Shown here piece after piece: positions 11,613 to 23,337 of a stretch of 64,000 bases of DNA. Within the stretch, counting starts at the first letter, position 1, and the number at the start of each line of letters is the position of its first letter. The notes under the pieces were generated by a model. That model was not told the DNA's origin. It made no database searches and worked only from the letters and a program-made list of their open reading frames with translations. Position numbers and translations under genes: made by a program. The DNA is taken from assembly GCA_949316495.1 (NCBI GenBank), contig OX439009.1:34970155-35034154 (forward strand), written 5' to 3'. This DNA is from Amphiduros pacificus. Its lineage: Eukaryota > Annelida > Polychaeta > Phyllodocida > Hesionidae.

Positions 11613-13728
11613 ATATGTTGATTTGTGTTTCCTTGGTTACTGATTTATTTTTTTGGTCTTTGAATTTCAATGTATTTATGCATCTGTGATCATGAAGTAC
11701 TGTTAGGGGCAAATTACCACAATTTGTTGGTACCTAACCAATTTATTAGAATAGTTGTCACTTGATCTCCATTTCTTTTGTATAGAATAGATAATCAAAA
11801 ATAGAAGCACCAATATCGACTATTGAATCAAAATTTCCTTGGAAATGAAAGAAACATTGTGACAACTGTCAAACCAGGCACTGCTTGAATGTGGTTTTGT
11901 TTCCAAACATAATGGCAAGCGTAACTGACATGCATCCAGATTCCACACTACCCCTATACATAATATTGTACCTGTTGTAATTGCACCAACTGTAACATTC
12001 TCCACATGGTTTGCAATATAGATTTGACCATGTTCTATTCAAAACATTTCATTTCTGAAAAATCTAATATGGCAGACTGGATATTGTAAAAACAGAAAAC
12101 TGGTGAGTTACCGGTATATATATTTTTTCAGATTTTTGGTTTGCATTATAATTGTCACAAGAGGGCACCACTTTCCTGAGGATAATGAACTTGAATTTCA
12201 GATTTTGTTTAGTGCAAACACTTTCAATTGTCCTATCTTGGCCAGACAGATTTGGTCATCTGTGACTCATTATTGGGCATAAAATATTTTCAAAGTTATA
12301 ATTAAGTGTTAATTTCCCAACCTTAAATATGAGATGTGTCATAGAAGAACAGAGGATAAGCCTAATTCAAATACCTTCATCAAGACTAATTTAATGGTTT
12401 GAAATAGAAGAAAACAACACTTTTATATTACATTTTTTATTACACCATTATATTACAAAATTTTAGGTGTACATATCTCATTTTAGTTATTTTTGATATG
12501 ACACAGTATGTCAAATTATATAGAAATTGTGCCAATGATAGCCCTTGTGCATGTAACATAAAGTGCTTCTTTTGCAATCTACAATTTTTAAAAAATGTGC
12601 AATTTGGCCAGAGCTAATTTCTAGGAGTCTGTACCATAATATTTGTAATTGTTAAAAAGCACCTAAGGGCAGATTCAGTATTTTCGTAAGAGCTATGACA
12701 GAAATAATACATTGACAGTGTGTCTTGTGATAGTTAGTGCTTAACTAAAATTTGACAACTTTCCAAATAAATACAAGATTGGTGTTTCTGGCATAATAAT
12801 CATGAAATGAAGCCCTGGTGACAAATTGGGTGGTAGGCTTCAACCCATCTTTTTACTCATGAAAATGAGGTTTAAGTTCATTATATATATAATATTTCAA
12901 ATGCAGCAATATACATGTATATCATTACTAAAACATCTACATAAATAAATGCTACTATCACACAATTCATTGGATCAACAAGCAATTAATTACAAAACAC
13001 AATTGGATAAATGTGCAAAGTGATTTTTCTCATTGTGTAAATATCTATCTCTGAATAACTACTGACCAGTGGAACAGTGCTTTAAAAAATAATATCACAC
13101 AATATTTTCAGCAAATGTACTTCAAAATTGACTTACATCCATATTTCTTATGACACCAAGTGAGAAAAAAATTGGAGAATTCTCTTTTATATTTCAGTAT
13201 GCGTGGTTACAAATATTATCATAAATATTGCCTTAAATCAGATAATTGCAATTCTAATTGCTGGTAGCTTTAAAAAGGCAATAGTACTTCCTAAATAGTC
13301 AAGAGGTATGATCAAATCATTATGGAAAAAGTAATGTTATAAAAAACACAGAAACAAATGTATTTGAATAATAATGGACACTTTCTGAAGAATGTTGACA
13401 ACTGGTACAATATCTTCCTTTAACTTCCACGATGAAAGCAAAGACAATGTGTAAAAGATATTGAGGCAAGTTTTCTGTCAAATATTGCCACTAAAAATCA
13501 AGTTTAGTCTGTAGACATTTTTGTTGCAATTTTATCAAAGTGTTACCCAAGACTGATTATCAGTGTATTATATTTGTTCTTACCAACCTTTTATACCATC
13601 TGTAATAAAAATGGGTTAATAGACAAACATTACTTACAATAATTTCAGAAGACAAACTGAACATTCAAGGCCAAGACAACATAATTCTTGTTCCAAGTAA
13701 TGACAAAATTAATATTTGGGTCTGTCTT
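11613..13728. other. Intergenic AT-rich DNA
   Basis: No supported gene. It holds the second copy (12008-12270) of the dispersed repeat also seen at 8066-8360. Nothing else was recognised. Confidence 0.6.
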
Positions 13729-13732
13729 TTAA

Positions 13733-14498
13733 AGTTGCTGTAACAGATAATATCATTTCCCGGGCAATTTTTTACATACCTCAAAATTGGTTGGACATGT
13801 TCCACACAACACATCCCCATTCTTGTTTGTGAGAATATATATGTTACAAGCACAGAAATCAAATGTTTATCTCAAGCCATGTGGTTTCATCAGGCTGCCA
13901 TCTATAACGGTCAGCCAGGCCTGCTGCTGCTGACCGGGGTATACCCCACACAGCTGCTGAGGGTAGCTATTTTTAGCATGTGGAGTGCAAGAATGTGACC
14001 CCTGTTAGGGGTAGGCATGATGGGAGGGCAACAAGGATCCATGTGACAGACCTCCTTCACCCATGTGTTTTTCCATGTTTATGTACGTTGTAATTCTGAA
14101 GGTAAACTCTGGTATCATTCTTGGCTTTATTTTTTTCTGCCTTGGTTTGATATAACTTCTTTCTTCCCATTTTAAAATGAAACACATGTGTATTGTTTAC
14201 TTGGCCATGCAATCAAAACATCCTGTGACGCATGCCCTGTTAGCCCCAGCACAAGCAGGAGCCTGGCAGCTGAGGTGATGACATCACTAGGATTCCCCAT
14301 GAGGAAATTTGAAATTTTGAACCCATGGGACTGATATTTTTTCCAGCTCTCCTATTGAATCTTTCTTCAAAAACTTAATATTGACCCATCAAAACCAAAA
14401 AGTGACGTGGTTGATGTGTTTACACATGGATTATATTTCTAACTGGTTGGAAAATAACTTTTGTCAAATTTTACATCATATTATCTGTTACAGCAACT
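13733..14498. mobile_element. 766-bp MITE with TTAA target duplication
   Basis: The ends are perfect inverted repeats of at least 21 bp (AGTTGCTGTAACAGATAATA at the left and its reverse complement at the right), flanked on both sides by TTAA (13729-13732 and 14499-14502). TTAA duplication is typical of piggyBac and Kolobok transposons. No transposase frame was seen, so this is a non-autonomous derivative. Confidence 0.85.
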
Positions 14499-14502
14499 TT
14501 AA

Positions 14503-15495
14503 TTAATGTCTTCATTTTATGTTCAATTCTCTAAATTCTTACCAAATAAACAAGCCAACGTGAGTGTTTGTACAATAATGGTCACAATGAAAGCATCTGG
14601 AAACAATGAAACATTATATTCTCCTGGCTTCGGAATGCTCGAGTGACTACAATGGTAAGACTGCATGTGATTCCTTTCAAGTACCTTAAAACTTAAGACT
14701 TTGTATTCATATAATTAGGAACATCTTTTTAAGCATAATTGGGTGGATTTTGACAATATATTCACATTATAATACAATATTCAGGAGATTATTTTTAACA
14801 GCTGTTTTCTTGCATGATATGAACAGTATAGCCTGGTAATGAAGAGATTTTGGACCAATCGCAGAATACAAATGAACTTAATCAGTCAAAATTACATCTG
14901 TATACAGACTACCCATCACAACATTGTTTATGTTTTCCAATTGAAAGTATGCATATGAAATGAGAAGCCAATCAAGAAAATGATGACTGGCAATTAGCAA
15001 AGTTCTATCTCATTCCAGATAAGTGCCTCTAGTCATGAGATAAACATACATGAAACCAGTAAATGTTAACAAATATACATATTCCATACATGTCAGACTC
15101 CATCACCAACATTCCAGTTCCAATTAAAATATATTTATACACTACAGAGTTCACTTCATTCAATGTACCACTACTAAAAATCAAACATCTTAAAAAATTG
15201 CAGGTTGATATTTATTTACAAAAGACCTGGAATTAATGATTGACTTTTTAAAGATTAAATTAGCACATTTATTGTTCTCAGATTTTCTATGTTAGTCCAC
15301 CAAAAAAATAGAAATTACTTTCTTGAAATGAAAATGGCAGTACTTTGTCATTGACCTTGGCTAAAAAATAATAAATTTTGTGTCTGGAGATGGACTCTTA
15401 CAGTTCAGATGTCTGTCCCCACCTTTACTCTTTGAAATCAATGTCATTATTATAATGTTAAAATGGTTAATGTGTTCGGATTCATTGAAATTTAT
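14503..15495. other. Intergenic AT-rich DNA, no feature seen
   Basis: No coding frame, structured repeat or recognised element was found between the TTAA MITE and the short 'B' element. Confidence 0.5.
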
Positions 15496-15776
15496 AACAA
15501 AGGCATCACAAATGCATCAACCCTCAGCCCTGGTCAGTTACTGTACAACATTTGCTCTGCACAATATTTGTGAACAAAATGTCACTGCACCAAGGCAAAT
15601 TGATGCAGGGTTAACAAAACATAATAGTGCACATCTACACCCTTTGACAGCTTATGTGTGTCAAGTATCATATAGTGATGACAAGGATATTCGCTACATA
15701 CACACACACATAGGTACACACCAGGAGCACTGCAATACCCTGATTACATCAGGGGCTGAGGGTAAAAGGATTAATG
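15496..15776 (-). mobile_element. Short copy of element 'B' almost lacking the tandem core
   Basis: In reverse orientation it carries both ends of the element seen at 9596-11612: the GCATCAACCCTCAGCCC end at about 15513-15530 and the CCCCTGATGTAATCAGG end at about 15749-15770. Only a fragment of one core monomer (the segment with AGCTTATGTGTGTCAAGTATCAT) lies between them. It fixes the element boundaries and shows that the core number varies. The open frame through it at 15380-15898 is chance. Confidence 0.75.
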
Positions 15777-16068
15777 GCAAATGTCTTAGAGGTATTATTT
15801 TATGCAAATTTTCACTTCTTTTAAAGGGTCATCATGATTCTTCTCCCTTATCATTCAATCATCATCAGTGTGGAGCTTGCAATACTATGAACACATGATC
15901 TAAATCCTGCTCCACCAAACCTTTACACATGTCATGTTATGATTAGGTTTGGAAAATAATAACACAACAGCAATCAGTAACCTTCCTCAGTTCAAGTTGT
16001 ATCCATCAGACTAAAACCCACGTGATAAATAATATTTACAATTGAGATTTACATCCAGTGCAATTTTC

Positions 16069-19000
16069 TCAGAAGTTGCCAATGCGTTTTGTGCACTGGA
16101 AGTACTCATCTCCGTCGCCAATCGGTTTTGTTCTTCGGACGGGGGACCAGATGGATCGTTTAGGAAGTTCCAGGTTCTCTTTATTGACGGGTGTGTGCTG
16201 CACTAATGCTCGCCTTGCCTGAAATCAAGTGAACCACCATTAACACCAACATTACTACTTTTATTCCTTTGTATTAAAAACCTGTCTAGCACTATTAAGG
16301 TTATATTAGGTCAGATAGAAGCCTGTTACCGGGACTAAATGCCCAAGTCTTTTCAAGTGACTTTCAATCTTTGTTTTTGCATTATCACATAGACATGATA
16401 ATCATGGAGCACTGGTTGGAGTGAGAAACAATGTAGCAGCAGACATCAACATTTCTTAGGCATGCAGCGTGACCAACAGGGAATTGAGCCGCTGACCTTT
16501 GGCATTTTATAGAAAAAAGTACAAGCTGAGATGTCCGTTAAAATCTGTACATAACACCAGGGAGTTTACCAATTCATTACATAACCTAAGGAAGTTTACC
16601 AAAAACCATGCAATACTAAATAGAAGTTGTTTGATTCATAAAACACTATTGGAAAGTTACTTCTCTAATAGATGCTTTATTTGTTAGGGAATTAATCAAG
16701 GCACATCTTACCTTGAGACAACCTGGGGATTTATCATTAATGGAGCTAAAATCTAATTGCTGAAAAAAAAGAAGAAGCGCAACCACCACATAAACATCTT
16801 TCTACAAGCCTTAGACTACTTATTGTAAAAGAAAGGTCAAGGAAGATGTTAAAGTTAATTCTCGAAATCTCAGCCAATATATAAGTATGTGCTGCAGTGC
16901 TAAAGGGGATCTGGGATCCTCAATCTTTCCAAATGAGGCTTTGTTTAAATTGTCTTAGTACAAGGAGGTGTCTCATTATTTAATTACGCCAAGAAAAAGG
17001 GTCCTGTCTCTCACCCCCTCCCCACCCTATTTGGGTTGCTGGCATTTGCAACCGCTCTCCAGTTCAACCATGGCGTACTTTTGTTAACCAGAAAAAGAAA
17101 AATAAGATAATTCAATTGATACTGATTGATAATATACAGTCAAACAGGATATTGTCAAACTGGAGAACAGTTGAATCAGCCAGTCACCCCCTATTTATAG
17201 GCCCCAAATAGCACTTCAGAGAACTAGCTGCTACCCCTGACCATAGAGAAAGAATAGACTTATACTTTCTCTATGCCCCGACAGTGCCATTGAACCCATG
17301 AAATTGAAACACACAAATAGCCAGTTTTATTCTTTCAATGAAAAACAAGCATATTTTTTTCCTTCCTGGCCTTAAAGCTACTTGTGGGAGGAATTGTTTT
17401 CATCAATCACTACCAGGAACACACAAGATTATGCTATATTAATAATGTTTGTGCCTCAAAAATATATTTTGCAGTGTTATGTTTATGTTGTGAGCGACTA
17501 AGGGGTATTGTCAGCTGATTAACATCCTGTGTGGACGAACATTTCGTGCTCAGTTTATCTTTTGATTATATATCAACAAATGTTTCCATAGCAATACATA
17601 ATTTTGACTGCCTGGTGAGAGCGCTCAGTAATAGGGAAACTGGTTTAGCAATTGAAATCTGTATATAATGTATATCATTGGAGGGCTTCCTGGTATTAAA
17701 AAAATCTTTGTTTGGAGTGACACTCTAGTGTGTCAGATAAGCTGCCTCTGTACAGACCCCCCCCCCCCCCTCCCCACCCTGAGTCACATGATTAATTTAT
17801 GATTACAAAGACTCCCTGGGGAGGGGTCTGTTATCACTTCCTGTACTTAGTGTATGAGGGCTGATTGAAGAATGTTGGGTTATTTAGACAGATTTTGAAG
17901 ATAACATGTGGATAATTATGTTATCTAATTTCATAACACTTGAATAAACAGTCCCAGAAATATAAGAGCTGTTTTATGTTTCCAAAGTAGCTTTAAGTTG
18001 AGAATGTTAAGAAATAAACATTTTGTCAAATTGATTTAATTCATCCTCTAACATTTTGCTCACAGATTGGCATAACCTATTCTGAGAGCTTTCATGGAAA
18101 TCTTCAATGCAACTAAGCATTATTTGTAAGTATTTGTCATGTTGTGCTTCATGCAAATGTAAGGGTCTCGATATGAATTAAATAATTAGGATCCAATGAA
18201 TCAGACAAATCATGCAGTAGAAGATGGACAAAGTAACTGTACCACCCGGGCTGTACCACTCGGGCTGTACCACTCGGGCTGTACCACTCGGGCTGTACCA
18301 CCCGGGCTGTACCACTCGGGCTGTACCACCCGGGCTGTACCTATCGGGCTGTACCACCCGGGCTGTACCACTCGGGCTGTACCACTCGGGCTGTACCACT
18401 CGGGCTGTACCACTCGGGCTGTACCACCCGGGCTGTACCACTCGGGCTGTACCACCCGGGCTGTACCACTCGGGCTGTACCACTCGGGCTGTACCACTCG
18501 GGCTGTACCACTCGGGCTGTACCACCCGGGCTGTACCACCCGGGCTGTACCACTCGGGCTGTACCACTCGGGCTGTACCACTCGGGCTGTACCACCCGGG
18601 CTGTACCACTCGGGCTGTACCACTCGGGCTGTACCACTCGGGCTGTACCACCCGGGCTGTACCACTCGGGCTGTACCACTCGGGCTGTACCACTCGGGCT
18701 GTACCACCCGGGCTGTACCACTCGGGCTGTACCACTCGGGCTGTACCACTCGGGCTGTACCACTCGGGCTGTACCACTCGGGCTGTACCACTCGGGCTGT
18801 ACCACCCGGGCTGTACCACCCGGGCTGTACCACTCGGGCTGTACCACCCGGGCTGTACCACTCGGGCTGTACCACTCGGGCTGTACCACCCGGGCTGTAC
18901 CACCCGGGCTGTACCACTCGGGCTGTACCACTCGGGCTGTACCACTCGGGCTGTACCACTCGGGCTGTACCACTCGGGCTGTACCACTCGGGCTGTACCA

Positions 19001-22000
19001 CTCGGGCTGTACCACTCGGGCTGTACCACCCGGGCTGTACCACCCGGGCTGTACCACTCGGGCTGTACCACTCGGGCTGTACCACTCGGGCTGTACCACT
19101 CGGGCTGTACCACTCGGGCTGTACCACTCGGGCTGTACCACTCGGGCTGTACCACTCGGGCTGTACCACTCGGGCTGTACCACCCGGGCTGTACCACTCG
19201 GGCTGTACCACTCGGGCTGTACCACTCGGGCTGTACCACTCGGGCTGTACCACTCGGGCTGTACCACTCGGGCTGTACCACTCGGGCTGTACCATAAGGT
19301 GAACAGGGCCCATTTGTTTTAAGGGTTAAAACATTAAAAAAATATCTATCACAAAATTAAGCAAGAGTACTTAACCTGGAAAAAAAATATAGAAATCCTT
19401 CATTATTTTGAAATTCTGCTAATAAGCAAGAATCCAGAGCTTGTACCAAAGATCTTGTTGTTCAAACACAAATATAACTAAAAGAGTTGACAAACACTCT
19501 GCTGAGACTGTATAGATTTAATAAAGTGCAACAACAAGGCACGATGTCAGGTCATGACCTTTATAAGTTATCCACACAGGACAGATGCTTGGAACTGAAT
19601 TCAAAGGAAGGGGCTAATGTTAGTAAATGACTTACCCCTACTGACGGTGACCGTCCTCTGACCTGTTCTGAAGAACTGAAATTACAATTTGCACCCTCTG
19701 TTAAATAACTTCAATAATGTAAACAATGAATATAAATCATATATAAGTTCAACGCCCAAAAATGGTACAGATTACATGAAAACCATATTTCTAATTTTAA
19801 AAAAATATTGGTCATTACTTTATTATAAACCTATTATATTACATTCCAGAGTTAATATATTAATTTGCATGTAGGGTTCAGTAAAGGATCTATGTGATGG
19901 CCACACACATCTGTAGGAGGCTTACCTTTTTCCTGGCGTTGGAAGAAAAGATCTTCGCTTGACTGATTTTGGTGTAGTTGTGGTGGTAAGAGTATTATTG
20001 CTGTGAAATAGAAATAATAAGATACTCAATTCATGATTATAAGACACGATTATAAGTCACTTTATAGTGAATCGCATTTGCTTTTATTCAGGGTAAAATT
20101 GTTTAAACATATTTGAAGTTAGTTTCATCACAAGTGCACTACAGCACAACATAGAATTAGATTTCATCTTTATCTCATGACAGGTTTAATAATATATAAC
20201 AATAATAGACATAAACATTTCTATAAAACATAGATGCCAGACCATATCTGGCACTCAGGTAAATATTTAAGTTGTTTGACCTTTCTTTCTTTGGTGTACT
20301 GGCGTCTGAGAGGAGTCTCTTGGGTTGAACACTCTTCTCCTGTTTGATTGGAGTGGACATTGACGCAATGCTACGACGCAACTCTAAAATACAAAAAATC
20401 ATACAATCATTATGTTGCTGTGGCCACAAACTGAATGCAAATTATTGAAGCTTTTTTCCAAAGAAAAATAAAGGTCTTGAGCTTGTAATATGCCAAATAT
20501 AAAGCCTTTTTCAGTTTGCCAAAGCTCCTTGGTCAAGTGTATTCCTCACCAGGCTCCTAAGCCCTGTTTCAGATGCATGAATTACAGAAAAGATATTTTT
20601 TATAAACATATATGGTGTCCTTTATCCTATATTCCTGGATTCTATTTACCAGTTGAAGCCAGACCACTTATTGGTCCAGCACGGCCATTGCGTGACCATA
20701 CTGTGCCACAAACAAGGTATGCTTAGCCAAGTTTGCCACACCACATCGGTACATGACCAGATATTGCTCGGTGATGACAATAAATAACCTTGTTTTGTCA
20801 CATTCATGCTAAGACAAATAAATGTTTAGCTCTAACTTTATAGGAACTCAAATTATTTATTTATCCTTGAATATTTGATCACACAAACCTGGTTTCTTGA
20901 CGGGTGTTGTTTTGGTTGGTGTTCCTATGGAGTGGCGAGACTTGGGTAGGTTTGGTGCCGGGGCCATCGGGGCTGGGGATCGAGCGCTTGTGGGCTGTAG
21001 AGACTTGAGCGGGGCCATGGCCCTCAGAGGTCCACTCACAGATTTCACCAGCCCACTTGTCTTCATAGGACCTCCTACAGATGAAGAGGAGGCTTCTGGT
21101 TTGACCAGCTTTGTCCCGGTTGCCTTTAAAGTTTTTCTTTGGAGAGCACCTGAAAATCACATGTCAAGAACTGGTCTAATATTGTGGTTACCCCATGAAA
21201 AAAATATAACAAAATTTCTTTTACCTACACCAGAAAAAAATGTGACAAAAGTTTTTTTACATTCTTTCCACAGAAAAAAAAGAAATATATTACGATTTGG
21301 ATCAGACTTTTTTTATTAAACTTTCTTGAAGTCAGTATCTAAGAACTAAAATACAAATATCAACCAGAGGATCACAATCCTCTTGAACCAATTTTTCATG
21401 AGGGGGCAACATTTATTCAACGGATAAAATATCTGAGAAATAAACAATCAAGATACAATCGTCTTGAATAATTCTGTTAAATTCATGTGGTAATGGTACA
21501 AAATGTTAGTTGGAATGAATCATACCTCATCCAATTCAAATATGATGATACATTTCTTAAACTGTATCCAAGATTGCGCATGAGGTCATATGAGGTCATA
21601 TGATGTCCTTATGTGACCTTATTGTGTCACACTTGTGCATGGCAACAGAGATGTTTGGCCTTGTCAGTTACAAAGTTCCGAATCACATACAGTGATGAAA
21701 GTCAGCATTCAGGAAAAAACCTGAAACCCTTAAAAATTAACCTGAAGATACCCCTACCCCTTTCAGAAATATCATTTTTGGATGTTTCAGACCGAGTTCA
21801 GACCATTTGGAATTTCACATTTGAAGAAAAAACCTGAATTCAGTTTATTTCCTGTAGACTTTCGTCACTGCACATAGTTTGAGAAAATCTGGTACTGTCA
21901 CTGTTCCTTTGAGACACCAAACTCACCCGGTTTGATCAATTTAGTCTTGTCATGACTGCTCCTGTATTAGCAAAGACTTAATTGCTGGTTTTAATAGCAA

Positions 22001-23305
22001 AGATTTAATTATTGGTTTGAGCAATTAAGTCTTGTCATGACTGCTCTTTTAATAACAACCTCACCTGGTTTGAGTAAATTTAGTTCTGTCATGCTTTTGA
22101 TAACAAACAAACCTTGTCATGTCTCATTTGACAATAAACTAACCTGGTTTAAGGAGATCTAGTTTTGTCATGGCTCCTTTGATGACAGGTTTTGCCTTGG
22201 GTTGGCCTGATACATTAGACCCTGTTGTTGATGTGTGGCCAATGCTTGATCTCTTCATATAACTTTTCCCCGGACTGCTTATGACACGACCAGTACTTGA
22301 TAAAGTTCTAATGCGGCTTGATGCTGATAACTGAGATAATGGTAAACCCATCTGTGAAAAGAATGTATACATTATACACACCTGTGATAGATTGATATGA
22401 AGACATTAGTGAAAAGCATGTCCTTATTTGCCAATAAAAAAAAACATTCAGTGCATGTCAGTACCGCCATATAACAGCAATTGTTTGATATTTACAGTTC
22501 TCATGAAAAAAGCCTTATTTAAGGCCTTATCACACTGTCTAGTTTTAATTTGAAATATTGCATTACTTTAGGTTTATAAGGCGACAAAGGTCACATGAGG
22601 GTTTTTTTTCTGGAATTAATACTATTAACTGATACAGAGATACAGAGACCTTTGGTGAAAAATAGTGAAAAATTTTGTGGATATATGTTTCAACATGTTT
22701 TCCACTCTCCTTAGCTTTATATTTCGGATCCCTTTTTTCTTTGTTTATGAATTTGCAACAGACCTTGGTGCGAACTTGTTACAAAAATAACTGTGGAATA
22801 AGAAACAATTTGCACACAACTTCCCAAAAGATCTGTTGCAAGATTCCAAATTCAGAGTCATCAAACCATTGTATTGCCCCCCTACATAAGATTTAAAAAA
22901 AATAATATGTCAATAGGTTTTTGGAATTTAGAGGATGAATTATTCTCACTGTTCAAGTGTGCTCTGCTGCCCCCTGGTGTTAAAATCTGTTGGGCTTTTT
23001 AGACACGCAAGCTTAGCTCATAGCACTACAAAGATTTTATTAGTTCTAATCAGTGTTTTTTTTTTCATGCAAATTTGAATTATTCCTGTGACCTACTTTG
23101 AGTTTGGACTGAGGGGGTGGTCGTTTGCCATGAGTGCCGCTGACTGGCAGACTACAGGTGGACACATCGCTGGTGTCCGAACAGACACTGCTCGTCTCAT
23201 CATTAACGGAATCCCTGCTGCTCAGGCGGCGACGCTTCTGTGGACTCCTCACTTTCGGTGCTGCTCCATACGCCTGAAATAAAAGACATCAAATAATTGT
23301 GGATG

Positions 23306-23337
<32 letters not shown>

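Noticed and set aside
13665-14187. Small minus-strand frames in the 13.7-14.5-kb MITE as a transposase
   Set aside because: Frames are only 60-65 codons without recognisable motifs, so the element is treated as non-autonomous.
18178-19313. Five overlapping open frames of 308-368 codons in the 14-bp array
   Set aside because: They arise because a 14-bp unit without stop codons stays open in several frames on both strands. There is no gene-like composition, and the translation is a strict 14-residue repeat.
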